64,000 nucleotides of DNA, taken from JAYRSJ01 sp041920215 (lineage in GTDB: Bacteria > Pseudomonadota > Gammaproteobacteria > Burkholderiales > Burkholderiaceae_C). Positions 42,650 to 51,601 of this stretch are shown here, piece by piece (position 1 is the stretch's first letter; each line of letters begins with the position of its first letter). The notes beneath the pieces are model-generated. The model had not been told where the DNA came from. It ran no database searches and saw only the letters and a list, made by a program, of their open reading frames with translations. Location: the NCBI GenBank assembly GCA_041920215.1, contig JAYRSJ010000001.1, forward strand, positions 310,001-374,000, read 5' to 3'. A program made the translations under genes and the position numbers.

Positions 42650-44269
42650 ATGTCCGAAGCCCAACGCAGCGAGGTCGATGAGGAACAGCTCGCCGACTGT
42701 CTGGCCGCCGCCCACCGGGCCCAGCAGGACTCGCAGCTCGACGCCGGCCTGGCCGCTGCCCAGCGGGCCTGGGAGCTGGCCTCGGCCCAGGGCTTTCTGG
42801 CCGAGCAGATCGAGGCTGGCCGGCTGCGCGCCTTCTTTCTCTACCGCCGCGGCGCGCTGGCCGCGCTGATACGCGCCGGCGATGCGGTGCTGCCGCTGCT
42901 GCGGACCCAGGGCGCCAGCGTACCGCTGGCCGAGCTGCTGCGCTGGATGGCGCTGGCCGGCTTCGAAACCGGCGATTTTGACACCGCGATGCGCTGCGCC
43001 AACGAGGCCTGCGCGGTCGCCCGCGAGCTCGGCGAGCAGGACCAGATCGCCCTCTCGCTGAATGCGCTGGGCGCCACCTTCGAGCGCATGGGCGATCCCT
43101 GGCAGGCCGAGCGGCTGATGCTCGAAGCGGCCGCCCTGGTGCGCGACAGCGCCAGCAGCTTTGCGCGCTGGGTCAGCTACAACAATCTCTGCGGCGTCAC
43201 GCTGGGCGCCTTCTACCTGCTGCGCGACAGCGGCAACGACGCCGAATGCAGCGCCGCGCTGGAGCGGGCCCTGGGCTATGCGCGCGAGGCTCGCCCGCAG
43301 TCGCTGGCCCATGGCGACCCCTTTCCGCGCGTCGTCACCGAAGGCAATCTGGGCGAAGCCCTGCTGCACAACGGAGCGATCGACGAGGCCGAGGCCCTGC
43401 TCAGCGACGCGCTGGATCAGGCCCGCCAACTGGGCTACCAAGCGCAGGCCTGGCGGCTGCGCTGCTCGCTGGCCGAGCTGGCCCTGCTGCGCCAGCAGCC
43501 CCAGGCCGCCTTCGACGATCTGGCCGGCCTGCTGCAGGAGGCCGCCGGCAACGCCCCCGCCGCCACCCTGCTGCGCGCTCACCAGGCCCTGTACCGCGCG
43601 GCCCGGCAGCTAGGGCGGCATGAGGTGGCCCTGAGCCATCTGGAGGCCAGCCAGGCCATCGAGCGGCGCCGCTCGACCGCGCAGCTGATGGCCCAGTCGC
43701 GCTTCTTCGTCACCCGGCTGGAGGCCGAGCAGGCGCGCGATCAGGTCCACCGGCACGAGGCCCGCGCCGCCGAGCTGGAAGCGCATGTGCTGCGCGACCC
43801 GCTGACCGGCCTGGGCAACCGGCGCCTGATGGAGACCCGCATGCCGGCCATGGTGCGCGAGGCCGAGGAAAGCGGCCAGCCGCTGACCCTGGCCCTGATC
43901 GATGCCGACCGCTTCAAGGCCATCAACGACAGCCATGGCCATGTGATCGGCGACCAGGTGCTGCAGCTGCTGGCCCGCATGCTCAAGGAGAACACCCGTG
44001 GCAGCGATCTGCTGGTGCGCTATGGCGGCGAGGAATTCCTGGTGCTGCTGCCCGATACCGTGGCCGACCGGGCCTTCGAGGTCTGCGAACGGCTGCGCCA
44101 GCGCGTCGAGAGCTACCCCTGGCAAGACCTGGCCCCGGGCCTGGAGCTGACGCTCTCGATCGGCCTGGCCAGTGCGCCACCCTATGCGGGCGATCTGCTG
44201 ATCGCCCGCGCCGACAGCGCGATGTACCGCGCCAAGCATCTGGGCCGCAACCGGGTGGCGCTGGCCTAG
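42650..44269 (+). CDS. TPR-containing diguanylate cyclase (cytoplasmic)
   Basis: A 539-residue protein. The N-terminal region (about 1-370) is a helical, tetratricopeptide-like array (AVARELGEQDQIALSLNALG; DEAEALLSDALDQARQLGYQ). A coiled-coil linker at about 355-385 leads to a GGDEF domain: DPLTGLGNRRLMETRMPAMV, ALIDADRFKAINDSHGHVIG and the active-site GGEEF in VRYGGEEFLVLLP. RGSD five residues before GGEEF is a potential allosteric I-site. No membrane segment is present, so the sensor is cytosolic. The ATG at 42650 is chosen; a TTG at 42620 is possible but lacks support. It is convergent with the MFS-acyltransferase gene. Confidence 0.92.
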   Translation: MSEAQRSEVDEEQLADCLAAAHRAQQDSQLDAGLAAAQRAWELASAQGFLAEQIEAGRLRAFFLYRRGALAALIRAGDAVLPLLRTQGASVPLAELLRWMALAGFETGDFDTAMRCANEACAVARELGEQDQIALSLNALGATFERMGDPWQAERLMLEAAALVRDSASSFARWVSYNNLCGVTLGAFYLLRDSGNDAECSAALERALGYAREARPQSLAHGDPFPRVVTEGNLGEALLHNGAIDEAEALLSDALDQARQLGYQAQAWRLRCSLAELALLRQQPQAAFDDLAGLLQEAAGNAPAATLLRAHQALYRAARQLGRHEVALSHLEASQAIERRRSTAQLMAQSRFFVTRLEAEQARDQVHRHEARAAELEAHVLRDPLTGLGNRRLMETRMPAMVREAEESGQPLTLALIDADRFKAINDSHGHVIGDQVLQLLARMLKENTRGSDLLVRYGGEEFLVLLPDTVADRAFEVCERLRQRVESYPWQDLAPGLELTLSIGLASAPPYAGDLLIARADSAMYRAKHLGRNRVALA

Positions 44270-44273
44270 CTCG

Positions 44274-46166
44274 CTAGGCTTTCAGCAAGGCTCCCACCCG
44301 CTGCTGCAGCAGCTCCGGGCTGACCGTCTCGGGCGCCAGCGCCGCACCGGCCACCAGGCCCACGCGGCTGAACAGGCCGCGGCGGAAGGGCCGCACCATG
44401 GCCTCGCCGCGCTCCACCCGGGAGAAGAAGGACCCCCAGAGATTTTGCAGCGCCAGCGGCACCACCGGCACCGGCTGGCCCTCCAGAATCTTCATCACCC
44501 CGCCCTTGAAGGGCTGCAGCGCGCCATCGCGGGTGATGCCGCCCTCGGGAAAGATCGCCAGCAGCTCGCCGTCGGCCAGCACCGCGCGGGCCTGGGCGAA
44601 GGCCGCCTCGTAGGTGGCCGGGTCGTCCTTCTGCGGCGCGATCGGTATTGCCTTGGCCAGGCGGAACAGCCAGCCCAGTACCGGGATCCGGAAGATGCGG
44701 TGGTCCATGATGAAGCGTATCGGCCGCGGGCTGGCGGCCATCAGCAGCACCGCGTCGACGAAGGACACATGGTTGCAGACCAGCAGGGCCGGGCCCTGGG
44801 TCGGGATGTGCTCGTCACCGCGCACCTTGAAGCGGTAGACCAGGCGCGAGGCGATGAAGGCCACGAAACGCAGCAGGTACTCCGGCACCACCATGAAGAT
44901 GTAGAAGGCCACCACCGCATTGGCCAGGCCGACGACCAGGAAGAGCTCCGGAATGCTCAGGCCCGCGCCGAGCATGGCACCGGCCAGCACCGAGCTGGCG
45001 ATCATGAACAGCGCGTTGAGGATGTTGTTGGCCGCGATGATGCGGGCCCGGTGCGTGGGCTGCGAGCGCAGCTGGATCAGGGCGTACATCGGCACGCTGT
45101 ACAGCCCGGCAAAGCCGGCCAGCAGGCACAGATCGACCAGCACCCGCCAATGCGCCGGCTGCGCCAGGAAGGCGCCCAGACCCTGGCTGGCAGTGGGCGG
45201 CAGACCGCGCGAGGCGAAGTACAGATCGATCGCGAACACGCTCATGCCGATCGCGCCCATGGGCACCAGGCCGATCTCGACATGCCGACGCGACAGCAGC
45301 TCGCAGGACAGCGAGCCCAGACCTATGCCCACCGAGAACACCACCAGCAGCAGCGAGGCCACCTGCTCGTTGCCATGCAGCACCTCCTTGGCGAAGGCCG
45401 GGAAGTTGGCCAGGAAGACCGCGCCGAAAAACCACATCCAGGAGATGCCCAGCAGCGAGCGGAACACCGCCAGCTGCTGATGCGCCAGGCGCAGATTGCG
45501 CCAGGTCTCGCTGACCGGGTTCCAGTTGATCTTCAGCTGTGGATCGGTGGCCGGGCAGGCCGGTATGGCCTGGGCCGTCAGCCGGCCCAGCACGGCCAGC
45601 GCGAGGCAGGCGATCGCCACATGCTGGGCGCCTACCTGGGGTGTGGCGATCAGCAGGCCGCCGGCCACATTGCCCAGCAGGATGGCGACGAAGGTGCCCA
45701 TCTCCACCATGCCGTTGCCGCCGGTCAGCTCGCGCTCGCTGAGCTGCTGGGGCAGATAGGCGAACTTGACCGGGCCGAACAAGGTGGAGTGCAGGCCCAG
45801 CAGAAAGATGCAGGCCAGCAGCAGCGGCACCTGGGCAGCGAGAAAACCCCAGGCCGCCAGGCCCATGATCGCGATCTCCAGCAGCTTGATGAAGCGTATC
45901 AGCTGGGTCTTGTCATGCTTGTCGGCCAGCTGGCCGCTGGTGGCCGAGAACAGCACGAAGGGCAGGATGAAGAGCGCACCTATCACCAGGCCGGCCTGGG
46001 CCGGCGGCAGCCAGTCCAGCTGCAGCTGGTAGGTCACCAGCACGGTGAAGGCAAACTTGAACAGATTGTCGTTGGCCGCGCCCAGAAACTGGGTCCAGAA
46101 AAAGGGCGCAAAGCGCCGCTGGCCCAACAAGGCAAATTGACTGCTGTGTCCCTGCGTCTCGCTCAT
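44274..46166 (-). CDS. MFS transporter fused to 1-acylglycerol-3-phosphate acyltransferase (LplT-Aas-like)
   Basis: A 630-residue two-domain membrane protein. The N-terminal part (to about 410) is a multi-span MFS domain of the lysophospholipid transporter LplT type (RRFAPFFWTQFLGAANDNLF). The C-terminal part is a PlsC-type acyltransferase with NHVSFVD (H466, D471) and FPEGGIT. In E. coli LplT and Aas are separate partners that flip and re-acylate lysophospholipids; here they are fused except that no acyl-ACP synthetase domain is present. Start: ATG at 46166 after GAGGGTGC; an ATG at 46196 in an ATGA overlap with the preceding gene is possible. Last gene of a leftward four-gene operon. Confidence 0.92.
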   Translation of the reverse strand: MSETQGHSSQFALLGQRRFAPFFWTQFLGAANDNLFKFAFTVLVTYQLQLDWLPPAQAGLVIGALFILPFVLFSATSGQLADKHDKTQLIRFIKLLEIAIMGLAAWGFLAAQVPLLLACIFLLGLHSTLFGPVKFAYLPQQLSERELTGGNGMVEMGTFVAILLGNVAGGLLIATPQVGAQHVAIACLALAVLGRLTAQAIPACPATDPQLKINWNPVSETWRNLRLAHQQLAVFRSLLGISWMWFFGAVFLANFPAFAKEVLHGNEQVASLLLVVFSVGIGLGSLSCELLSRRHVEIGLVPMGAIGMSVFAIDLYFASRGLPPTASQGLGAFLAQPAHWRVLVDLCLLAGFAGLYSVPMYALIQLRSQPTHRARIIAANNILNALFMIASSVLAGAMLGAGLSIPELFLVVGLANAVVAFYIFMVVPEYLLRFVAFIASRLVYRFKVRGDEHIPTQGPALLVCNHVSFVDAVLLMAASPRPIRFIMDHRIFRIPVLGWLFRLAKAIPIAPQKDDPATYEAAFAQARAVLADGELLAIFPEGGITRDGALQPFKGGVMKILEGQPVPVVPLALQNLWGSFFSRVERGEAMVRPFRRGLFSRVGLVAGAALAPETVSPELLQQRVGALLKA

Positions 46167-46192
46167 GCACCCTCGCTGCGTTGCTATTGCTT

Positions 46193-46984
46193 TCATTGCC
46201 TGACCACCGTGGCTGCCTCGCCCAAGCCGGCTTTGGGCAGCCAGGCGAACATCGAGTCGACCGTGATCGTGTCGATCTGGCCGGCAAAACGCCGCGCCGA
46301 CGGGTGGTCATCGAAGGCCACATGGGCCATGCTGACGCGCGCGCCAAGCCGGCTCAGCGTCGACAGCCGCATCGTACTGGGCCGGTAGCCCTGGGCACGC
46401 AGCCATTCCTGCGCCCAGCGCCGGTCCGCGGCCACCGGCGCCCCCGGTGCCGCCAGCGCCAGCGTCTCCAGCGCCCACTGATTGCTCTGCTGGTAGGTTT
46501 GACCCCAGGCATAGCTGACCATGCTGTAGCGCGGCTCGTGCAGGCGCGCGAGCTGCTGCCGGTCCTTCAGCAGCGGCAGCAGGGCCCGCTGCAGCGCCGG
46601 CGCAAGCGGCGCGTAGGCAGCGTCATAGCGGTGCGGCCGGTCCAGGAAGAACTCGCCCAGGCCCTGGCGGAACAGGTCGGCCCGGGCGCTGCCGCAGTGG
46701 TTGAGCTTGTGCAGCACCCGCCAGACTGGCCGGCCAGCCGCGTCCTGATCGCGGTAGGCAAAGCCCAGATGCGACCATTGCAGCCCGTACTTGGCCAGGT
46801 CCTGGCCGGCCCGGGCCAGCAGCAGCACCTCGGCGCCGCTGGCGTCCAGGGCCTCGGCGGTGCGCTGGGCCAGGTTCATGCCGCGCTCGATCTGCAGCAC
46901 GCTCAGCGGCTGCTCCTCGCAGGGGCGGCCGGCCTGGGCGACGCCCGCCACAAAGAGCAGCAACAGGAGGGCAGACGGGTTCAT
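46193..46984 (-). CDS. DUF2145 domain exported protein
   Basis: A 263-residue protein with an N-terminal signal peptide (NPSALLLLLFVAGVAQAG, cleavage near 19). The mature part matches the DUF2145 family as recalled: QIERGMNLAQRTAEALDASG, AYRDQDAAGRPVWRVLHKLN, EFFLDRPHRYDAAYAPL and YSMVSYAWGQTYQQSNQWAL. There are two Cys, one near the mature N-terminus (RPCEEQ) and one in KLNHCGSARADLF. The function is unknown; the family is periplasmic. Start codon overlaps the stop of the preceding small secreted protein (ATGA), so the three downstream genes look translationally coupled. Confidence 0.88.
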   Translation of the reverse strand: MNPSALLLLLFVAGVAQAGRPCEEQPLSVLQIERGMNLAQRTAEALDASGAEVLLLARAGQDLAKYGLQWSHLGFAYRDQDAAGRPVWRVLHKLNHCGSARADLFRQGLGEFFLDRPHRYDAAYAPLAPALQRALLPLLKDRQQLARLHEPRYSMVSYAWGQTYQQSNQWALETLALAAPGAPVAADRRWAQEWLRAQGYRPSTMRLSTLSRLGARVSMAHVAFDDHPSARRFAGQIDTITVDSMFAWLPKAGLGEAATVVRQ

Positions 46985-47409
46985 CGCGTCAGCTGCTCGT
47001 TGTGCAGCAGGGCCGTGCCGATGGCATTGGGCACAAAGGCAATGGCCTCGCCGGCGGCCGACAGCACATAGCCGCTGCCGATCGCCGTGACCGCGATCGC
47101 CGTGCCCAGCGCCGCTGTGGCCTTGCCGCTGAAGTTGACGCTGGCGCGCGCCCCGTCCGAGGCGCGCTCCAGCACCCAGACCGTGCCCTGCGCGCTGGCC
47201 TCGACCGCCACCACGGTCAGCGCCGCGCCGGCGCTGAACAGCGCCACCGGCGCCGCCACCGAAACCGCCACCGGCAGCAGCGACAGCGCGCTGGCCTCGG
47301 AGGCGGTCGTGCTGTGGGCGCGGGCGGCAGGCGCCTGCAGCAGGGTCAGGCACAGCAGCAGCACCGGGCCCAGCCTGCGCTTCATCGTCGTCATCTTCTT
47401 CATCTTCAT
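46981..47409 (-). CDS. Hypothetical exported protein (142 aa), partner of DUF2145
   Basis: Not recognised by name. A 142-residue protein with the signal peptide MKMKKMTTMKRRLGPVLLLC plus LTLLQAPAARA, cleaved before HSTT. The mature part has two hydrophobic Ala/Gly/Val-rich stretches (LSLLPVAVSVAAPVALFSAG and ALGTAIAVTAIGSGYVLSAA) around a short polar loop (VWVLERASDGARASVNFSGK). It may be membrane-associated or form beta-structure. AAGGAG lies 2 nt before the ATG. ATGA overlap with the DUF2145 gene. The pairing suggests a joint cell-envelope function. Confidence 0.8.
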   Translation of the reverse strand: MKMKKMTTMKRRLGPVLLLCLTLLQAPAARAHSTTASEASALSLLPVAVSVAAPVALFSAGAALTVVAVEASAQGTVWVLERASDGARASVNFSGKATAALGTAIAVTAIGSGYVLSAAGEAIAFVPNAIGTALLHNEQLTR

Positions 47410-47419
47410 GGCTCCTTGC

Positions 47420-47863
47420 TTACTCGGTGGCTTCGCGGCGGCCCTGGATGCGGGCCAGCTGCAGATCGGCCTCGTGCGCATCGCGCAGCATCTTGGCCAG
47501 GGTGAACACGGTGGAGATCAGGAACAGCCAGCTGACCAGCAGAAAGGCCTTCCAGACCGGCTGTATCTCCATGCGCCACAGACCCCAGCCGGTCAGCGTC
47601 ATCGCCAGCACGAAGCCGCCCCAGACGACCAGCTTCCACATCGGCGTGTCGACGGCCCGGCCCTCGTTGTCGCGCACGAACTTGGCCAGCGCGAAGGCCG
47701 CGGACAGGCAGAACACATAGCCCATCACCATGAAGGCGCGGTCCAGGTCATCGCCCGGCAGCCAGGCCAGACCGATGGCGCAGAGGCTGACGGCGATGCC
47801 GAACGAGATCCAGACCTGGTAGCGCCAGGCACTGCTGTCGCGACGAACGGTGTGCGGATGCAT
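47420..47863 (-). CDS. YiaA/YiaB-family inner membrane protein
   Basis: A 147-residue membrane protein made of two copies of the YiaAB two-helix unit: segments at about 15-36, 43-65, 74-96 and 102-126 (YQVWISFGIAVSLCAIGLAW; KLVVWGGFVLAMTLTGWGLW; AFLLVSWLFLISTVFTLAKM). The conserved ALAKFVRDN and TLAKMLRDAHE ends of each repeat are typical. The function is unknown. GGGAG lies upstream of the start at 47863. It appears to be the first gene of the leftward operon that continues with a secreted protein, DUF2145 and the MFS-acyltransferase. Confidence 0.88.
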   Translation of the reverse strand: MHPHTVRRDSSAWRYQVWISFGIAVSLCAIGLAWLPGDDLDRAFMVMGYVFCLSAAFALAKFVRDNEGRAVDTPMWKLVVWGGFVLAMTLTGWGLWRMEIQPVWKAFLLVSWLFLISTVFTLAKMLRDAHEADLQLARIQGRREATE

Positions 47864-47916
47864 TTCGAGTAGCTCCCTGTTGATGCGGTGCTTGGATGAT
47901 CTACCCGGCCGACCGC

Positions 47917-49206
47917 TCAGCGGCTTGTTGTTCTGGCGCGGTAGCGCGGCACGGCCGTGGCGGTAGCGCCGGATGCTACCGACTCGACGAAGTGGCGCCG
48001 CGTCGCGAACACCCCCAGATCCAGGGCCTGGCCGCGCCAGCGCGCCAGGCGCTTGAGCAGCAGGTCGAACAGCAGCGGGTTGTGGCCGCGCAGCTGCTCC
48101 AGCAGGGGCAGATGGGCCTCCTCCAGCACGCCGGCCCGCACCAGGCTGCCCAGGCGATAGAGCGGGCCCACGCCCGGCAGCGGATAGTCGGATCCATGCA
48201 GCAGCCGCCCATGCCAGTCCTGCCTGGCCAGCACCGTCTGCCAGACCTCGGCCCGGCGATTGAGCTGGAACAGTGCCGAGATGTCGCCCAGCAGCAGTCC
48301 GGCCCAGGCCGGCTCGTCCATCAGACGGGCGAACAGCTCGAAGGCCGGCACCGGCCGCGGTCGCGGCCGGTCCAGATCCAGCGCCTGACCCAGCGAGGCG
48401 CAATGGGCGATGATGACGCGCACGCCCTGGCTTAGTGGCTCGCGGGCCAGCAAGGGGTTGCCCAGCTCGTTGCGGTCGGCGCCCGGTACCGCCTTCTCTT
48501 CGCCGCAATGCACGATCAGCGGCAGACGCGCCGCTGCCAGCCGCGCATAGAAGGGCCGCAGCCGACGCTCGCGCAGATCGATGTTCATGCTGCTGGGCAG
48601 CCATTTGATCGCCAGCGCACCAGCGGCAATGGCCTGCTCCAGCCGCGCCAGCGCGTCATCGCGGTAGGGATGGATGGAGGCCACCCAGGCAAAGCGCTGC
48701 GCCTGCGCCTCGGCCACCTCGGCGGCATAGCGGTCGGGCACATGGAAGGTGGTCCAGTCGGGCTGGACCAGGCCCTGCTCGTCCAGCGCCTCGTCAAAGG
48801 CATAGAGCAGCCAGCGCGCACCCGCCGGGAAGTCGGCCGCCAGCGCCTGCAGGCGCTGCAGATAGGCGCGGTCGACGCTCGGCGCCTCGGCCGGCACGCA
48901 GGCGCCGTTCATGATGACGCGGCGGCGCAGCGTCTCGACCGGATGCCACCACTGATGCATGGACGGATGGATGCGGCAGCCCGAGCCGGCATCGCCGCTG
49001 CCCAGCAGATGGCAGTGCACATCCCAGAGCTGGCTGAGGTCCAGCTCCTGCCAGAGCTGTTCGATGCGCGGATGTCGACGCAAGGCCTCGGGCAGCGCGC
49101 CCCGGCAGGGGTTCACCAGGCCCTGGGCCGCCGCCGGCGCCTCCAGGCCGGTGAACAGGCCGGCCACCGCGGCCGCGCCGCAACACAGCCAATGTCGTCT
49201 CTGCAT
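47917..49206 (-). CDS. Exported amidohydrolase-family metal-dependent hydrolase
   Basis: A 429-residue amidohydrolase_2-type protein with a signal peptide (RRHWLCCGAAAVAGLFTGLE, cleavage near AAA-QG). Metal-ligand motifs are visible: DVHCHLLG (HxH, near 61), IKWLPSSMN (Lys, near 202), LIVHCGEE (His, near 231), VIIAHCASLG (His, near 262) and LHGSDYPLPG (Asp, near 347). A strong AAAGGAGG precedes the ATG at 49206. The reaction is unknown; members include carboxylate decarboxylases and lactonases. It is divergent from an XRE regulator, which may control it. Confidence 0.88.
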   Translation of the reverse strand: MQRRHWLCCGAAAVAGLFTGLEAPAAAQGLVNPCRGALPEALRRHPRIEQLWQELDLSQLWDVHCHLLGSGDAGSGCRIHPSMHQWWHPVETLRRRVIMNGACVPAEAPSVDRAYLQRLQALAADFPAGARWLLYAFDEALDEQGLVQPDWTTFHVPDRYAAEVAEAQAQRFAWVASIHPYRDDALARLEQAIAAGALAIKWLPSSMNIDLRERRLRPFYARLAAARLPLIVHCGEEKAVPGADRNELGNPLLAREPLSQGVRVIIAHCASLGQALDLDRPRPRPVPAFELFARLMDEPAWAGLLLGDISALFQLNRRAEVWQTVLARQDWHGRLLHGSDYPLPGVGPLYRLGSLVRAGVLEEAHLPLLEQLRGHNPLLFDLLLKRLARWRGQALDLGVFATRRHFVESVASGATATAVPRYRARTTSR

Positions 49207-49318
49207 CGTCCATCCTCCTTTGAGATGGCCGCGATGCTCGCCAGCCGACGCCGTGGCGGCGGCGGTTTTCAGCGCCAGTCTCATGGCACGATGCCGGCAG
49301 TTCCATCTGCTGCACCCC

Positions 49319-50074
49319 ATGGCCACCACACAGACCCTTGTCGACCTGATCAAGTCCGAGCTCAAGGCCCAGGGCCTCAGCTATGCCGACGTGGCGCAGG
49401 CCCTCGAACTTTCCGAATCCAGCGTCAAGCGCATGTTCGCGCCCGGCGGCGATATGCCGCTGTCGCGGGTGGACCAGCTGTGCCGGGTGCTGAAGACCGA
49501 TTTCGCCGAACTCTCGCACCGCCTGGGCCAGCTGCAGTCGCTGCGCATGGAGCTGAGTCTGGAGCAGGAGCGCGCGGTGGTGGCCGACCCCAAGCTGCTG
49601 CTGATGGCGATCTGCTGCCTGAGCCAATGGAGCATCGAGCAGGTGCTGGCCACCTACCGCCTCAGCGAGGCCGAGGCCATCGCCTACCTGGCCCAGCTCG
49701 ACCGGCTGGGCATCATCGAGCTGAAGGCGCTGAACCGCTACAAGCTGCGCCTGGCCAAGACCTTCCGCTGGCGGCCGCATGGGCCGGTGATGCAGTTCTT
49801 CCGCGAGGAGGTGATGCTGGACTATTTCTCAGGCGGTTTCGACGGCGAGGCCGAGCTGCTGACCCTGGTGCATGGCCGCCTCGGTCAGGCCCATGCCCGC
49901 GAGCTGGTTGAGCGGCTGCAGCGCGTGGCCCAGGACTTCGCGCGCCAGCATCTGCTGGACCAGAAACTGCCCGACGCCGAGAAGCGCCAGTACACGCTGG
50001 TGATGGGCATGCGCAGCTGGCTGTTCGAGGCCTTCCGCCATCTGCAGCGCAGCGGCCTGAAAAGCCCGGGCTGA
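49319..50074 (+). CDS. XRE-family helix-turn-helix regulator with C-terminal domain
   Basis: A 251-residue protein. The N-terminal lambda-repressor-like helix-turn-helix is at about 6-65 (GLSYADVAQALELSESSVKR). The rest (about 85-251) is a helical domain of unknown function: QWSIEQVLATYRLSEAEAIA and FFREEVMLDYFSGGFDGEAE, then RQYTLVMGMRSWLFEAFRHL. The length exceeds minimal XRE repressors, so a ligand-sensing or multimerisation module is implied. The start at 49319 is chosen because the frame before it is opposite the amidohydrolase gene. Head-to-head with the amidohydrolase gene (112-nt gap), it is a candidate regulator of it. Confidence 0.85.
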   Translation: MATTQTLVDLIKSELKAQGLSYADVAQALELSESSVKRMFAPGGDMPLSRVDQLCRVLKTDFAELSHRLGQLQSLRMELSLEQERAVVADPKLLLMAICCLSQWSIEQVLATYRLSEAEAIAYLAQLDRLGIIELKALNRYKLRLAKTFRWRPHGPVMQFFREEVMLDYFSGGFDGEAELLTLVHGRLGQAHARELVERLQRVAQDFARQHLLDQKLPDAEKRQYTLVMGMRSWLFEAFRHLQRSGLKSPG

Positions 50075-50079
50075 CCGAC

Positions 50080-50754
50080 TCACCAGAACTGCCAGTTGCC
50101 GCTGCGCACCACCCAGATACCCAGCGCGCCATTGGTCACCGCATGGGCGATCACCGCGGTCCAGAGCTTGCCGGTGCGCGCATAGAGCCACGCATAGGCC
50201 AGGCCGGCCACGATGGCCGCCAGCCACAGCGTGTGCGCCAGCATGAAGACAAAGGTCGAGAGCACGATGGCCTTGAGTCCAACGCGCTGCGGGGCGACGG
50301 TCTGGAACTGCGGGCTGGCGATCCAGCGCATCAGGAAGCTGCGCCAGAACAGCTCCTCCATCACCGGCACCAGCAGCGCGGCGCCACACCAGCGCAGCAG
50401 CACCAGGGGCCAGTCCAGGCTGCCGTCGCCGCGCAGCGGCACGAAGCTGGCCGTGGGCGTGCCCAGCTGCATCCAGGGCGCATCCAGCTGTATCCACAAC
50501 ACGAACACCCCCAGGCCCAGACCCACGCTCCAGCCCAGCTCGCGGGCGTCCGGCAGGTTCTGCCGGCTCAGCTCGCCGTACTGGCGCCAGTACCAGGCCA
50601 GCAGCCCGCCCACCAGCAGCACGCCCAGGCCGTAGATCCAGCGCGGGTCCAGGCCCAGGCCGTTGCCCTCGGGCAGCAGGCCGCGCAGGGCCAGCAAGGC
50701 CATGAAGGCGGCAAAGGGAATGATGCGTGCCAGGGCGGCGGGGCTGAGACTCAT
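50080..50754 (-). CDS. CPBP family intramembrane glutamic endopeptidase
   Basis: A 224-residue inner-membrane protease of the CPBP/CAAX (Abi) family with about seven hydrophobic segments. The catalytic motifs are VMEELFWRSFL (E133, E134, R138), MLAHTLW (H174) and IAHAVTNGA (H204, N208). The sequence resembles the CAAX prenyl protease-related subset that accompanies exosortase systems, but no exosortase gene is visible in the window. The substrate is unknown. It is convergent with the XRE gene (5 nt apart). The SDR gene lies upstream on the same strand after 65 nt. Confidence 0.9.
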   Translation of the reverse strand: MSLSPAALARIIPFAAFMALLALRGLLPEGNGLGLDPRWIYGLGVLLVGGLLAWYWRQYGELSRQNLPDARELGWSVGLGLGVFVLWIQLDAPWMQLGTPTASFVPLRGDGSLDWPLVLLRWCGAALLVPVMEELFWRSFLMRWIASPQFQTVAPQRVGLKAIVLSTFVFMLAHTLWLAAIVAGLAYAWLYARTGKLWTAVIAHAVTNGALGIWVVRSGNWQFW

Positions 50755-50819
50755 GGCGTGCTCGGTGCGCGTCGTTGCGATCCAAAGAGCGCAAGCCTAG
50801 CCGGTTTCGGCGCCGCCCC

Positions 50820-51578
50820 TCAGCGCCCGCCCCCCACGTCCAGGAGGGTGCCGACACAGTAGCCGGCCGCATCGGACAGCAACCAGACCACCGCCGCGGC
50901 GATCTCCTCGGCCTCGGCCATGCGCGCGATCGGCACGCCCGCCACCGCCGCCGGCAGCAGCGCGCCCATGCCCCCGCTGGCATGGATCTCGGTGGCCACG
51001 ATGCCCGGCCGCACGCCGTTGACCCGGATGCCCTCGGCAATCAGCTCGCGCGCCAGGCCCACGGTGAAGCTGTCGATCGCGCCCTTGCTGGCCGCATAGT
51101 CGACATAGACGCCCGGCGAACCCAGCTGCGCGGCCCGCGACGACAGGTTCACAATGGCTCCGCCGGCGCCGCCATGGCGCCGACTCATGCGCTTGACCGC
51201 CTCGCGGGCGCACAGCAGGCTGCCGATCACATTGACGCCCAGCAGGCGCTGCCAGCGCGCCACGTCCATCTGGTCCAGCCGTGCTGCCGGCGCGACGATG
51301 CCGGCGTTGTTGACCAGGCCGCTGAGCGGCCCCAGCTCGGCATCGATGCGGTCGAACATGGCCAGCACCTGGGCTTCGTCGGCCACATCGGCCCGCAGGC
51401 TCAGCACCTGCCGCCCATGGGCTGCGCGCAACTCGGCGGCCAGGGCCTCGGCGGCCTCGGCATCGCGCGCATAGTTGAGGGCCAGGTCATGCCCCTGCGC
51501 CGCCAGCAGGCGGGCGCAGGCCGCCCCTATGCCGCGGCTGGCGCCGGTGATCAGGGTCAGGGGCCGGGTCTCGCTCAT
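50820..51578 (-). CDS. Short-chain dehydrogenase/reductase
   Basis: A 252-residue classical SDR. The nucleotide-binding motif is TGASRGIG (11-18), the NNAG motif is at 90-93, and the catalytic set is S146/S147, Y161 and K165 (YAASK). The presence of DLALNYARDAEAAE after strand 2 suggests NADP(H) preference (inference). The C-terminal GYCVGTLLDVGGGR is typical of FabG-like sugar or acyl reductases. The substrate is unknown. It lies 23 nt downstream of tgt on the same strand, so it may be co-transcribed with tgt, although no functional link is known. Confidence 0.92.
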   Translation of the reverse strand: MSETRPLTLITGASRGIGAACARLLAAQGHDLALNYARDAEAAEALAAELRAAHGRQVLSLRADVADEAQVLAMFDRIDAELGPLSGLVNNAGIVAPAARLDQMDVARWQRLLGVNVIGSLLCAREAVKRMSRRHGGAGGAIVNLSSRAAQLGSPGVYVDYAASKGAIDSFTVGLARELIAEGIRVNGVRPGIVATEIHASGGMGALLPAAVAGVPIARMAEAEEIAAAVVWLLSDAAGYCVGTLLDVGGGR

Positions 51579-51601
51579 CGATGCGTCGCCAGGCTACGGC
51601 C

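Noticed and set aside
44445..46388. A 647-codon plus-strand frame opposite the MFS-acyltransferase gene
   Set aside because: The composition is Gln/His/Gly/Arg-rich as expected for an antisense frame of a GC-rich membrane-protein gene, and no start signal is present.
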